A DNA stretch of 64,000 nucleotides, taken from assembly GCF_003813775.1 (NCBI RefSeq), contig NZ_RPDH01000002.1:1364001-1428000 (forward strand), given 5' to 3'. The notes beneath the pieces were generated by a model. The model was not told the origin of the DNA and ran no database searches. It worked only from the letters and a program-made list of their open reading frames with translations. The position numbers and the translations under genes are program-made. This DNA comes from Chitinophaga lutea. GTDB taxonomy: Bacteria > Bacteroidota > Bacteroidia > Chitinophagales > Chitinophagaceae. Below, piece by piece: positions 42,081 through 51,335 of this stretch (within the stretch, counting starts at the first letter, position 1; each line of letters opens with the position of its first letter).

Positions 42081-42503
42081 ATGAAACATACACGCATCTT
42101 ATTACCGCTGTTATTACTTCCTGTTTTTGCTTCCGCGCAGGGAAACCCGGGGCCATACATCGACAGGGATATTTTCAACGTATGCGCAACGATCGCATTC
42201 GCAGCGTTGCTGCTGGGATTTCTGCTGGCGCTATCCCGGCAATTCCTGGATTACCGGATCAAGGCAAAACTGACGGAGAGCGGCCTCCCCGAACCGGTCA
42301 TTACAAGCCTGCTGCGGCAGGATGCCCATAACGGCAAACTCAACATGGCCAAATGGGCGATCATTTTCGCAGGTATCGCACTGGCATGTACGATCATTTA
42401 TTACACGCTTCCGGTCGGCGTCCATTCGCTGGCCATACTATCGGCCTGCCTGTCCATCAGCTTTGGCGCTTACTTTCTGTTACTCCATAAGTTGAAACGG
42501 TAA
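42081..42503 (+). CDS. Small membrane protein, sigma operon
   Basis: 140 residues. A signal-like N-terminus (MKHTRILLPLLLLPVFASAQG) precedes three membrane spans near 35-55, 90-108 and 115-135. Between them is a soluble loop with KLTESGLPEPVITSLL. No family is recognised. It begins 31 bp after the anti-sigma gene and shares its last base with the ATG of the next, so it is co-transcribed with the sigma unit and the serine hydrolase. Confidence 0.72.
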   Translation: MKHTRILLPLLLLPVFASAQGNPGPYIDRDIFNVCATIAFAALLLGFLLALSRQFLDYRIKAKLTESGLPEPVITSLLRQDAHNGKLNMAKWAIIFAGIALACTIIYYTLPVGVHSLAILSACLSISFGAYFLLLHKLKR

Positions 42504-44161
42504 TGGCTGCGCATATCCGGACTGCCTGGCAGGCACTGCAAAGCATCTGTCTTTTGACGCTTGCCACCCTCCTGCCGCAACCTGCATTCCCCCAGCAGCA
42601 TGATGCGCCACCGGGCAGGCTGGCGGAACAGCTCGACGGGTTGATGACGGCCTATACATCCACAGGGCTTTTCAACGGTTCGGTACTGATATCGAAAGCC
42701 GGCGAAACGCTGCTGGTCAAAGGGTATGGATACAGCAACCTTGCCGCAGGAACGCTTAACACCGCCACCACGAAGTACCCTGTCTACTCCATCACCAAGT
42801 CCATGACCGCGGCATTGATATTGCAACTCGCCGAAAGGAAACTGCTGACGCTGGATGAACGCCTTTCCCGGTTCTACCCCACGTACCCCGCCGCGGACTC
42901 CATGACGATTTCGCAGCTGCTGACACATACATCCGGATTGTACCCTTACAATAACGACTATTCCATGCCAACGGATTCGGAAGAGGCCATGGTGCGCTTT
43001 CTCGCGGGCCGCGCGCTGGAGTTCAAACCGGGAAGCCAATGGCAGTATTGCAATACGGGATACTATCTGCTGGGGTTTATCGTGGAGAAAACAACCGGGC
43101 TGCCATACGGAAAGGCACTCGATTCCCTGCTGTTCCGGCCATTGAAAATGAAAGCAAGCGGGCTCGACTTCCGGGCGCTGCAGGCCACCGGCAAAGCCAC
43201 CGGCTATCGTTTCCTTTATCCCGGTTCCGGGAGTGAAGCCAGGCTGTATCCGCAGGAAGAACTGAGGTCTTCGGGCGGCGTATGGAGCACGGTGGAGGAT
43301 ATGTTGAAGTTTCACGAGGGCATGCAGCACCACCGCATCATTTCACCTGCCAGCACCCGGCAAGCCTATACGCCCTACCAAAAATCATATGGATACGGCT
43401 GGTTTATCGACTCGGCCGACGGCCGGCAGATTGTAAGCCATAGCGGCGGAGCGGCCGGTTTCCGAAGCCTGCTGGTGCGCATCCCCGACAGCAATACCTG
43501 CATCGTTCTGTTGGCCAATGCCGAGAACGTCGATCTTGCGGTGATAAAGGACGGGATACTACGGCTCCTGTCTGGCAAAGATTACGAAGTGCCGCATTCC
43601 GTCGAGGTCGATTCCGCACGCCTGTCCGCCATCGCCGGAACTTACCGGCTGGAACCTGGCCGTTCACTGTACATCAAAAGCATCCACCGGCGGCTGGTAG
43701 CGCAAGTTTCCGGACAACAGCCCGCACTGCTATTGGCCGATTCCAGCGGATGTTTCAGGGTTGCAGGCATGAATGGGCACCTCGAGTTCATAGGCCGCCA
43801 ACCAGGCCTGTACGACAGCGTAGCGCTTTTCCGCAAAGACCGGAGGCACCTGGGCGTAAGGGTCAACGCCACCTGGGGTATCGCCGGCAGTGCGTTGCCC
43901 GGAGGATGGTCTGCTCCAGACATCGTGATGCTGCCGGCCAACGGACAGCCGGGCGTATGGACAGCCATGAACGTACGCCTGCTCGACGGGGTGATCAAAT
44001 TCCGTTTCAACAACGACTGGACATTTAACCTCGGAGCCGCTCCCGGATCGAAGATGCTCGAGGACGATGGGCCCGACATCGCCGTGAAGGCGGGAACCTA
44101 TACGATCAGCCTGCACCTGCAGTCTTCCACGAATCCGGTATTTATAATGCGGCGGGAATAA
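42503..44161 (+). CDS. Serine hydrolase, beta-lactamase/penicillin-binding-like (class C)
   Basis: 552 residues. A signal peptide (ending near PAFPQQ) is followed by a class C-type serine domain (about 40-365) with S96-x-x-K99 (SITKS), Y182-x-N184 (QYCNTGYY) and an HxG-like motif (SHSGGAAGF, about 312-320). A C-terminal region (about 375-550) is beta-rich and matches the DUF3471-like end seen in such proteins. Family members are esterases, D-amino-acid peptidases or beta-lactamases and the substrate is not known. Its ATG overlaps the previous stop by one base, so it probably belongs to the sigma operon. Confidence 0.87.
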   Translation: MAAHIRTAWQALQSICLLTLATLLPQPAFPQQHDAPPGRLAEQLDGLMTAYTSTGLFNGSVLISKAGETLLVKGYGYSNLAAGTLNTATTKYPVYSITKSMTAALILQLAERKLLTLDERLSRFYPTYPAADSMTISQLLTHTSGLYPYNNDYSMPTDSEEAMVRFLAGRALEFKPGSQWQYCNTGYYLLGFIVEKTTGLPYGKALDSLLFRPLKMKASGLDFRALQATGKATGYRFLYPGSGSEARLYPQEELRSSGGVWSTVEDMLKFHEGMQHHRIISPASTRQAYTPYQKSYGYGWFIDSADGRQIVSHSGGAAGFRSLLVRIPDSNTCIVLLANAENVDLAVIKDGILRLLSGKDYEVPHSVEVDSARLSAIAGTYRLEPGRSLYIKSIHRRLVAQVSGQQPALLLADSSGCFRVAGMNGHLEFIGRQPGLYDSVALFRKDRRHLGVRVNATWGIAGSALPGGWSAPDIVMLPANGQPGVWTAMNVRLLDGVIKFRFNNDWTFNLGAAPGSKMLEDDGPDIAVKAGTYTISLHLQSSTNPVFIMRRE

Positions 44162-44255
44162 TCCCCATCCTCCCCCCAACGAGGGATACCCCCATTTTCC
44201 GGAATGGCCGTCCTTTGCAGTACAGTATCCCGATTAACCGCAATCATATCCGTAC

Positions 44256-45173
44256 ATGATAAAACATTTACACCTGCTGGGCGTCCTCCTGCTCTTATCT
44301 CCCATTTTACAAGCGCAGGAAAATTTTATTTACGCAAATTTCAACAAACACCTCGGGTTGGTAAACCCTGCCATCATGGGCATGGACTCTTCCACCTCGC
44401 TGACTGCGTTCGGCCGCAAACAGTGGGCCGGCATCAATGATGCGCCGATGGCTTTCAGTTTTACCGGCAACACTTTCGTGCGAAGGCCGGGCATCGCCGT
44501 GGGCCTGGTGGCGGAGTATAAAAAGATCGCCGTCACTTCCTACACCTCGCTTGGCGCGATGGTATCCAAAACGGTGAACATCACGCCCACCGAACGCCTC
44601 ACGCTCGGCTTTTACGGCGGTATGGACAATTACTCGGCACGCTACGGCGGCCTCGGGCAGGGAGACCCTGCGCTGGCCGGCAAACAGCCCGTGAACGAAT
44701 GGCGGGGTGTGGCCGGTTTCGGCATCATGCTGCACCGCGACAATTTCTACATCGGCGCTTCCATGCCGCGCATCAAACTGAAGAACTTCAAAAGCGAGGG
44801 CCAGCTGCGGCCGGAAGACGAAGGCAACAGCGGGTATGTGGCAGCCGGCAGCATTCACCCGCTCGGCGAAAACTTTGCCATCGCCCCTTCCCTGCTCTAC
44901 AATCTCTTTCCGCAAGACAAGCCGCTGGATATAGGCGCCACCGTGATATACCGCGAAAGCGCCGCGGCCGGCCTCACCTGGCGCAGTACGGGGGAAATGA
45001 ATGCCGCGCTGCAATACACCGTTCAGCGACGGTTGCAGCTGGGTTACTCCTACATTTTCGCGCTCGGTAACCAGCGCAACATTATCCGGTTCAGCTCCGG
45101 CTCGCACGAGATTTTTGTGAACTACCGGATACCCTGGGCCGCCGGCGCCTTCCTTCCCTATAAATGGTGGTAA
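44256..45173 (+). CDS. PorP/SprF-family outer-membrane protein, T9SS type B partner
   Basis: 305 residues with a signal ending LQAQ (about residue 21) and beta-strand-rich barrel-type repeats (MVSKTVNITPTERLTLGFYG, FYIGASMPRIKLKNFKSEGQ). The N-terminal FIYANFNKHLGLVNPAIMGM and the final WAAGAFLPYKWW segments are typical of PorP/SprF proteins. In Flavobacterium, SprF is needed to export its type B cargo SprB. Here the next gene encodes a protein with a type B tail, 28 bp away. So this should be the dedicated partner of that adhesin. Confidence 0.9.
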   Translation: MIKHLHLLGVLLLLSPILQAQENFIYANFNKHLGLVNPAIMGMDSSTSLTAFGRKQWAGINDAPMAFSFTGNTFVRRPGIAVGLVAEYKKIAVTSYTSLGAMVSKTVNITPTERLTLGFYGGMDNYSARYGGLGQGDPALAGKQPVNEWRGVAGFGIMLHRDNFYIGASMPRIKLKNFKSEGQLRPEDEGNSGYVAAGSIHPLGENFAIAPSLLYNLFPQDKPLDIGATVIYRESAAAGLTWRSTGEMNAALQYTVQRRLQLGYSYIFALGNQRNIIRFSSGSHEIFVNYRIPWAAGAFLPYKWW

Positions 45174-45201
45174 TATCCTTTCCTTCCAAATTCAGCATGA
45201 T

Positions 45202-48200
45202 ATGTTTCTTTTCCGCATAAAAAATTTACTCTGCACGCTGGTGTTGCTGCTGGCAACATTGCATGCCTGGCCCCAGACCGGACCGTTCGTAAACGTTGCT
45301 TCTCCCGGTTTCGCGAACCTCGACACCTATGGCGGCGTGGCCGCATGGGCCGATTACGACAACGACGGTGATCTCGATGTTTGCATCGCCGGCCTGAATT
45401 ACCAGGGCGGATCGCAGGCGCGTATTTACCGCAACAACGGTAACGGCACTTTTACCGACCTCGGCACCAACTTCGGCAGCACCATTGGCAACGATAGTAA
45501 AATGACCATCATCTGGCTCGACTATAACAACGACGGCCAACAGGATCTTCTCCTCCTGCTCGGAGGCCCGGTGCTGCTATATCAGAACTCCGGCGGGTCT
45601 TTTTTACCGGCCGGCAATACCGGACTGCCGGAACATATCTCCATAAGCGCCGCAGCTGCAGGAGACTACGACAACGACGGCTACCCCGATCTCGCCATTA
45701 GCGGCTTCACTAGCGTCAGACAGTCCAATATCTACCGCAATAACCAGCGGGGCGGCTTTGAGGTAACGAACATCCCCCTGCTGCCGATGTCCGGCGGCGA
45801 CTTTGCATGGGCCGATTACGACAAAGATGGGCTGCTTGACCTGATGATGATCGGCTTCACGGAAAACGAATCCGCCAACCGCCTGTACCGCAACCTCGGT
45901 AATGGGACTTTTTCCAGCGGCACGATGATTGGAGCCTATGGCTTCCATAACGGCACTGTTGCATGGGGCGATTACGACAATGACGGGTATCCCGATCTGT
46001 TGATATCGGGATACAGCTCGCAGTTCGTCAACAGATATCTCACCATGATTTTTCATAACGATGGCGGCGGCGGATTTACCGCCAATAGCAGCGTATTACA
46101 GGGCGTAAGCGGCACTACCGCCTGGGGCGATTATGATGGCGACGGGTTGCTGGACGTGGTGGCAGCCGGGCAAACGGTCTGGAGGCCGGCACAATCCGCC
46201 ACGCATGTATACAGGAACACAGGCGGCGGTAACTTCTCCCTCACGGCAACGCTTGCATCCCATATCTATTCGTCCGCCTGCTGGGCCGATTATGATAACG
46301 ACGGCCGGCTGGACCTGTTGTGGATCGGTTCGGACAACGGAAGCGGGTATGCGTGTACGTTGTACAGGAACACCACTTCCAATCGCAATACCCGCCCCGC
46401 CGCGCCCTCCGGGCTTTCCCACAGCGTTTCGGCCGACGAAAAGTCCGTCACCCTCACCTGGCAGCGGGCACAGGATGCACAAACGGCGGCGGCCGGTTTA
46501 TATTATAACATCTACCTGTACGAAGACCCCGGCAGCTCGGTGAGAATAAACGCACATACCCGCACCGGCGGCTACCGCAGGCTCGTAGGCATCGGTAACA
46601 CCACCATGAACACCAGCTACACGTTTCATGGCCTTACGCACGACAAGGTGTACCGCTGGAGCGTACAGGCCATCGATGCGGCCTGGTCGGGCTCGCCTTT
46701 TGCGGCAGAGCAATCGTTCGCCACCCGTAAAACTCAAACGATCCAACTGAACGACCTCATTCATCAGTACGGCGACCCGGATTTTGTACCAGCCACACTC
46801 AACTCCGGCCTGCCGCTGACGATCCAACTGGGCAACCCTTCGGCGGCGGAAGTACTGCCGGACGGCAAGATCCGCATCAAAGCGGTGGACACCTGCACAC
46901 TCATTGCCTATCACCACGGCAACGGAGAGTGGCTGCCTGCCGCGGTGGTGACGGCTACGATGCAATTCAATCCCGGAACGCTCACGGTTGCAGCAGACAA
47001 CAAGAACATCACGTACGGCGACGCCTTGCCGGCGCTCACCTACCGCATCACCGGCTTTGCCGCCAACGAAACCGAAAGTGTGCTGACGCAACCCGTGCAG
47101 AAGTCCACCACAGCCACTGGCACAAGCGGCATTGGCGCCTACCCGATCAACGTAAGCGGCGCGGCAGCAGCCAACTATACTTTTGTATACCAACCGGGCA
47201 CACTGACTATCGATCCCAAACAACTGAACGTTGTAGTGGCCCCGGTTGCCGACAAGGTGTACGGCTCCGCCGACTTCAGCCTTAACATTCAGGCCGACCC
47301 TGCCCTGCCCCTCGCCTTTAGCAGCAGCCAGCCCGGCGTGGCCACGGTCGACGCAGCGGGCAACATTCACATCACCGGCGCAGGCACCACCGCCATTGCC
47401 GTCATGCAAAAGACTGCCGGCAACTACCTCGGCGATACAGCTCTTGTAACACTGCGGGTAACACAGGCATCACAAACCATTACCTTCCCCGCCATCGGGC
47501 CTAAAACATTTGGTGATGCCGACTTTGACCCACAGGCGCAGAGCAGCGCAGGGCTACCGGTACAGCTCACCAGTTCGGATGCGAACGTAGCCACCATTAC
47601 GGCCGATGGAAAGATCCATATCACCGGCGCGGGCACCGTTACCATTACTGCCACGCAAAGCGGCAACACCAATTACAGCAGTGCCTCCGCCACTGCGATA
47701 CTGACCGTTGGTAAAGCCGCACAAACCATTACCTTCCAGCCGTTGCCCGTCAAAACGTTCGGCGACGCGGATTTTCCCGCACAGGCGCAAAGCAGCGCAG
47801 GGCTGCCACTTGCATTCAGCAGCTCAGACGCCAATGTGGCCACCATATCACCAAACGGCATTATCCATATCACCGGCGCGGGTACCGCTACCATCACGGC
47901 CACGCAAGGCGGCAACGGCAATTACAATAGCGCCGCCGCCACTGCGGTGCTAACCGTTGGCAAAGCAGCCCAAACCGTCACGTTCCAACCACTGCCCGTC
48001 AAAACATTCGGCGATGCGGATTTTCCTTCACAGGCGCAAAGCAGCGCAGGGCTGCCACTTACATTCAGCAGCTCAGACGCCAATGTGGCCACCATATCAC
48101 CAAACGGCATTATCCATATCACCGGCGCAGGTACCGCTACCATCACGGCCACGCAAGGTGGCAACGGCAATTACAATAGCGCCGCCGCCACTGCTGTGCT

Positions 48201-49248
48201 GACCGTTGGCAAAGCAGCCCAAACCGTCACGTTCCAACCGCTGCCCGTCAAAACATTCGGCGATGCGGATTTTCCCGCACAGGCACAAAGCAGCGCAGGG
48301 CTGCCACTGACATTCAGCAGTTCAGACGCCAACGTAGCTACCGTTACACCCAACGGCACTATTCATATCACCGGCGCCGGCGCAGTTACCATCACGGCCA
48401 CGCAACCCGGCAACGGCAACTACCTCGCCGCCAGCGCCACCGCAATGCTCACCGTCGGCAAAGCAGCGCAACAGCTGTCACTGCCCGATTTCCCTGTTAA
48501 AACCTTCGGCGATGCAGATTTCGCGGCAGGCGCCATTGCCTCCAGCGGCCTGCCCATCACATATACCAGTTCAGACCCCAACGTGGCTACCGTGAACGCC
48601 GCCGGCCAAATCCGCATCACCGGTGCCGGCATCACAACAATCACAGCCGCACAACCCGGCAACGGCAACTATGCTGCTGCAGCAGCGGTCAACAAACAGC
48701 TGGCGGTAAAAAAAGCCACACAAACCATCACCTTCGGACCACTGACGGCGCGTAACACCAACGAACCGCCGTTCGACCCCGGCGCCACCGCCAGCTCAGG
48801 CCTCCCGGTTACGTACGAGATAGAGAACACCATTATCGCTACGGTGGCCAACACGCTGGTAACGCCGCTGCGTCCGGGCATTACCCGCATCACCGCACGG
48901 CAGGCGGGCAATAGCAATATTGAAGCCGCCACCTCGGTTACGCAGGAGCTTGAAATCGTTTCCTCCGGCCGGGAAATAAAAGTAAGCGACGCCATTACGC
49001 CGAACGGCGACGGCATTAACGACTACCTGCAAATAGAAGGCCTGCGCAATTTCCCGGACAACGAGATCCATATTGCCAACACAACCGGCAGGATACTGTT
49101 TGAAGCGAAACCCTATAAAAACGATTTCAGAGGCTATGCCAATAACGGTAGCCAGCTGCTGCCGAAAGGCGTATACTACTATGTGTTCCTCTACACATCG
49201 GGCGGCACCCGAAAAAAAGTGACCGGCTTCTTTGTGCTGGAGTATTAA
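45202..49248 (+). CDS. Giant cell-surface protein with VCBS/FG-GAP repeats, Ig-like repeats and T9SS type B tail
   Basis: 1348 residues. After the signal (MFLFRIKNLLCTLVLLLATL, ending about 25) there is an integrin-like FG-GAP/VCBS region (about 40-395) with many DxDNDG calcium loops (DYDNDGDLDVC, DYDNDGYPD). A fibronectin type III-like region follows (about 400-510), then an MBG-type domain, seven Big_2-like repeats of 83 residues (about 675-1255), and a T9SS type B CTD (ITPNGDGINDYL to the end). The product should be a long adhesin secreted through T9SS with the PorP/SprF protein just upstream. It may serve in gliding, surface attachment or glycan binding. Confidence 0.9.
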   Translation: MFLFRIKNLLCTLVLLLATLHAWPQTGPFVNVASPGFANLDTYGGVAAWADYDNDGDLDVCIAGLNYQGGSQARIYRNNGNGTFTDLGTNFGSTIGNDSKMTIIWLDYNNDGQQDLLLLLGGPVLLYQNSGGSFLPAGNTGLPEHISISAAAAGDYDNDGYPDLAISGFTSVRQSNIYRNNQRGGFEVTNIPLLPMSGGDFAWADYDKDGLLDLMMIGFTENESANRLYRNLGNGTFSSGTMIGAYGFHNGTVAWGDYDNDGYPDLLISGYSSQFVNRYLTMIFHNDGGGGFTANSSVLQGVSGTTAWGDYDGDGLLDVVAAGQTVWRPAQSATHVYRNTGGGNFSLTATLASHIYSSACWADYDNDGRLDLLWIGSDNGSGYACTLYRNTTSNRNTRPAAPSGLSHSVSADEKSVTLTWQRAQDAQTAAAGLYYNIYLYEDPGSSVRINAHTRTGGYRRLVGIGNTTMNTSYTFHGLTHDKVYRWSVQAIDAAWSGSPFAAEQSFATRKTQTIQLNDLIHQYGDPDFVPATLNSGLPLTIQLGNPSAAEVLPDGKIRIKAVDTCTLIAYHHGNGEWLPAAVVTATMQFNPGTLTVAADNKNITYGDALPALTYRITGFAANETESVLTQPVQKSTTATGTSGIGAYPINVSGAAAANYTFVYQPGTLTIDPKQLNVVVAPVADKVYGSADFSLNIQADPALPLAFSSSQPGVATVDAAGNIHITGAGTTAIAVMQKTAGNYLGDTALVTLRVTQASQTITFPAIGPKTFGDADFDPQAQSSAGLPVQLTSSDANVATITADGKIHITGAGTVTITATQSGNTNYSSASATAILTVGKAAQTITFQPLPVKTFGDADFPAQAQSSAGLPLAFSSSDANVATISPNGIIHITGAGTATITATQGGNGNYNSAAATAVLTVGKAAQTVTFQPLPVKTFGDADFPSQAQSSAGLPLTFSSSDANVATISPNGIIHITGAGTATITATQGGNGNYNSAAATAVLTVGKAAQTVTFQPLPVKTFGDADFPAQAQSSAGLPLTFSSSDANVATVTPNGTIHITGAGAVTITATQPGNGNYLAASATAMLTVGKAAQQLSLPDFPVKTFGDADFAAGAIASSGLPITYTSSDPNVATVNAAGQIRITGAGITTITAAQPGNGNYAAAAAVNKQLAVKKATQTITFGPLTARNTNEPPFDPGATASSGLPVTYEIENTIIATVANTLVTPLRPGITRITARQAGNSNIEAATSVTQELEIVSSGREIKVSDAITPNGDGINDYLQIEGLRNFPDNEIHIANTTGRILFEAKPYKNDFRGYANNGSQLLPKGVYYYVFLYTSGGTRKKVTGFFVLEY
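47473..48957 (+). repeat. Tandem 249-bp repeats inside the adhesin
   Basis: Units start at 47473, 47722, 47971, 48220, 48469 and about 48718, each 249 bp (83 codons); a more divergent copy precedes 47473. Copies at 47722 and 47971 are nearly identical at DNA level, with the string KTFGDADFP and ITGAGTATITAT repeated in the protein. Such identity suggests recent duplication or gene conversion and a repeat number that can vary. Confidence 0.92.
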
Positions 49249-49283
49249 CCGGGAAAAAGCTTATCGGAAAGCATCACAATAGG

Positions 49284-49318
49284 AAAAAAGCCGCATAAAC
49301 TGGTGTTTATGCGGCTTT
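49284..49318. terminator. Bidirectional terminator between the adhesin and the AraC gene
   Basis: A perfect 12-bp stem (49289-49300 with 49305-49316) and a four-base loop, with A6 before and TTT after. On the minus strand it is followed by T6, so it is a strong end for the leftward AraC gene and a weaker one for the adhesin 40 bp upstream. Confidence 0.85.
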
Positions 49319-49360
49319 GCAATCAGCGTCTTTTGCAAACCGGCCCAGAGTCCGGCGCCC

Positions 49361-50173
49361 TTACGCCGCCCATTCAGTGGGCGTTTTCCCGAATTTCTTC
49401 TTGAAAGAATGTGAAAAGTGGGAAAGGCTTTCAAATCCCAGGTCGAGATAAATGGCCGACGGCTTCTTGTTCTTACTTTCAATCAGATGCCGGGCTTCCG
49501 CTAACCGCCTTTCCAGTAACCATTGCCGGGGCGCCATCCCGAATATTTTCCGGAAATCGCGTTTGAACCCCGCAAGGCTTCTTCCCGCCAGCCTTGCAAA
49601 CTGATCGACGGGAATATTGTAATGAAAATTGCTGGCCATGAATTTTTCCAGATCGATCTTATACGGCTCGGAAAAGTCGAACAGGAAGTCCCTGAGCCCG
49701 GGCATCACGTCCAGCAGCAGATATACCGCCTCTTTTATTTTCAGCATCCCCACCTCGGTAGTGATCTTCTTCTCGGGATGCTGGACATAGGGCAGCAGGG
49801 ATTGAAAAAAGGCCTGTAAAAAATCGTTACCGGGGATGAGGATGTTGGAAGGGCCTGTATATTTCTGTGCTATCGTGATTTGTTCCTCCAGGGCAATTTT
49901 CCTGAGCAAATCCTCTTTCAGGCGAATGACAATGGTTTGATACCCCCGCCCGTCCAAAGGCATCTTGGAAATTTCTCCCAGTTGGTTTTTCCGTATCAGC
50001 ATCATTTCGCCGCCGGTCATGGAGATACGCTGGCTGGCGGTTTCCAGTGTAAACTGGCCCAGCACCTGCAATACCAGCGTATTATCCTCCATGAATGCGA
50101 CCTTCTCTTTCCTCATGTCCGAGTAATAAGAGAAAAAAATGACCCCGGGGAGTATTTCAGTTGGATTCATCAT
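49361..50173 (-). CDS. AraC-family transcriptional regulator
   Basis: 270 residues. A cupin-like N-terminal half (about 1-150: MNPTEILPGVIFFSYYSDMR, then LVLQVLGQFTLETASQRISM) precedes the AraC DNA-binding domain (about 165-265: AGRSLAGFKRDFRKIFGMAP and YLDLGFESLSHFSHSFKKKF). It lies 42 bp before the aldo/keto reductase gene's stop on the same strand, so it may be co-expressed with it rather than be its divergent regulator. Effector unknown. Confidence 0.9.
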   Translation of the reverse strand: MMNPTEILPGVIFFSYYSDMRKEKVAFMEDNTLVLQVLGQFTLETASQRISMTGGEMMLIRKNQLGEISKMPLDGRGYQTIVIRLKEDLLRKIALEEQITIAQKYTGPSNILIPGNDFLQAFFQSLLPYVQHPEKKITTEVGMLKIKEAVYLLLDVMPGLRDFLFDFSEPYKIDLEKFMASNFHYNIPVDQFARLAGRSLAGFKRDFRKIFGMAPRQWLLERRLAEARHLIESKNKKPSAIYLDLGFESLSHFSHSFKKKFGKTPTEWAA

Positions 50174-50215
50174 GCCATAAAGTTACAAAACCGGTGGAGC
50201 TTATGCGCAAGGCGG

Positions 50216-51184
50216 CTACCGCTGCAGGTAGGTGCCTCCCACTATCGCCCCCGGCGCAAAATGCGTATGCAGGGTATTCAACTCCTCAGCCGTGAATGCA
50301 ATCTCCATGGCCCGCCGGTTTTCCGGCAGCCGTGATCGCCGGCTCATGCTTACCAGCGGCATGATATGATCGTCCTGCACATTCACCCAGGCGATCGCCA
50401 GTTGCGCCGGCGTATAGCCCTTCTCCTTCGCCATCTGCTTTAATACTTCGACCTTTTCAAGATTCTTTATGAGATTCTCTCCCTGGAAACGCGGGAAGTG
50501 ATGATGGTAGGCATTGGCCGGCAGCGGCGCTTTCATGTCGCCGGTAAGCAGGCCTTCGGCCGTATTGGCAAAGGCCACAACGCCTATCCCCAGTTCTTTG
50601 GCCGCGGGAAGCAGGTCGCTTTCTATCTGGCGGTCTGCCAATGAATACCCGATCTCCAGTGCCGTTACAGGGTGTATGCTATTTACCTTCCGCAGTTGCT
50701 CCGCGGTGATTTCAGAAACGCCGAGGTGGCGCACCTTCCCTTCCTTGATGAGGTCGGCAACCGTGCCGATCACATCTTCGTCCGGCACGCTCCCGTCGAG
50801 CCTGCACGGCTGGTAAAGATCGATGATATCTGTCCCCAGGCGCACCAGGGAATAATTGATGAAGTTTTTGATGGATGCGGGGCGCAGGTCCAATCCCAGT
50901 AACCGGCCACCGTAGAAGATCGCACCAAACTTGACGCTGATAAATGCGTCGTCCCGCCTGCCTTTGATGGCCTTCCCTACCAGCAGCTCGTTATGCCCGG
51001 CGCCGTAAAAATCTCCCGTATTCAGGAAGTTGATACCGCTGTCCAGCGCCGCCTGGATGGTAGCGACGCTTTCTTTTTCATCATTCATCCCGCCGCCCCA
51101 GACAGGGGACATGCGCATACAGCCTAAACCCAGTTTGGATACGAGCGGGCCGTTCTTTCCCAAAGCTATCTTTGTTGTTGTCAT
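50216..51184 (-). CDS. Aldo/keto reductase
   Basis: 322 residues from the ATG at 51184 (MTTTKIALGKNG); a start nine codons earlier is possible. The TIM-barrel features of the family are present: FLNTGDFYGAGHNELLVGKA with the catalytic tyrosine, KVRHLGVSEITAEQLR and a late AIAWVNVQDDHIMPLV. These enzymes reduce carbonyls using NADPH. The aspartate-tyrosine-lysine tetrad is partly recognisable (ISVKFG after a Lys). It is paired in direction with the AraC gene. Substrate unknown. Confidence 0.9.
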   Translation of the reverse strand: MTTTKIALGKNGPLVSKLGLGCMRMSPVWGGGMNDEKESVATIQAALDSGINFLNTGDFYGAGHNELLVGKAIKGRRDDAFISVKFGAIFYGGRLLGLDLRPASIKNFINYSLVRLGTDIIDLYQPCRLDGSVPDEDVIGTVADLIKEGKVRHLGVSEITAEQLRKVNSIHPVTALEIGYSLADRQIESDLLPAAKELGIGVVAFANTAEGLLTGDMKAPLPANAYHHHFPRFQGENLIKNLEKVEVLKQMAKEKGYTPAQLAIAWVNVQDDHIMPLVSMSRRSRLPENRRAMEIAFTAEELNTLHTHFAPGAIVGGTYLQR

Positions 51185-51249
51185 TACCTTTATTTTATTG
51201 ATTAACGACACAAAGATCAGTCTTCAAAGCCCCTGGCTGCTTTCCTCCA

Positions 51250-51278
51250 TAGCTCAATTTACTTGCCTGGGCGGCTCA
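51250..51278. repeat. 29-bp repeat, copy 1
   Basis: An exact 29-bp sequence starting TAGCTCAATTT, found also at 55719-55747 in the same orientation. The 3' part holds a small GCGGC/GCCGC hairpin in this copy. It lies between the aldo/keto reductase and the cytochrome c gene. Confidence 0.8.
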
Positions 51279-51335
51279 GCCGCAATGACATCTTCTTTGG
51301 GGCCTATGCGTTCAAATTTTGACGGGCGGCTTCCG

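Noticed and set aside
47424..48668. Series of minus-strand frames of 62-82 codons at 249-bp intervals
   Set aside because: They are mirror images of the adhesin repeats, recurring only because the plus-strand DNA is repeated; not a CRISPR or gene array.
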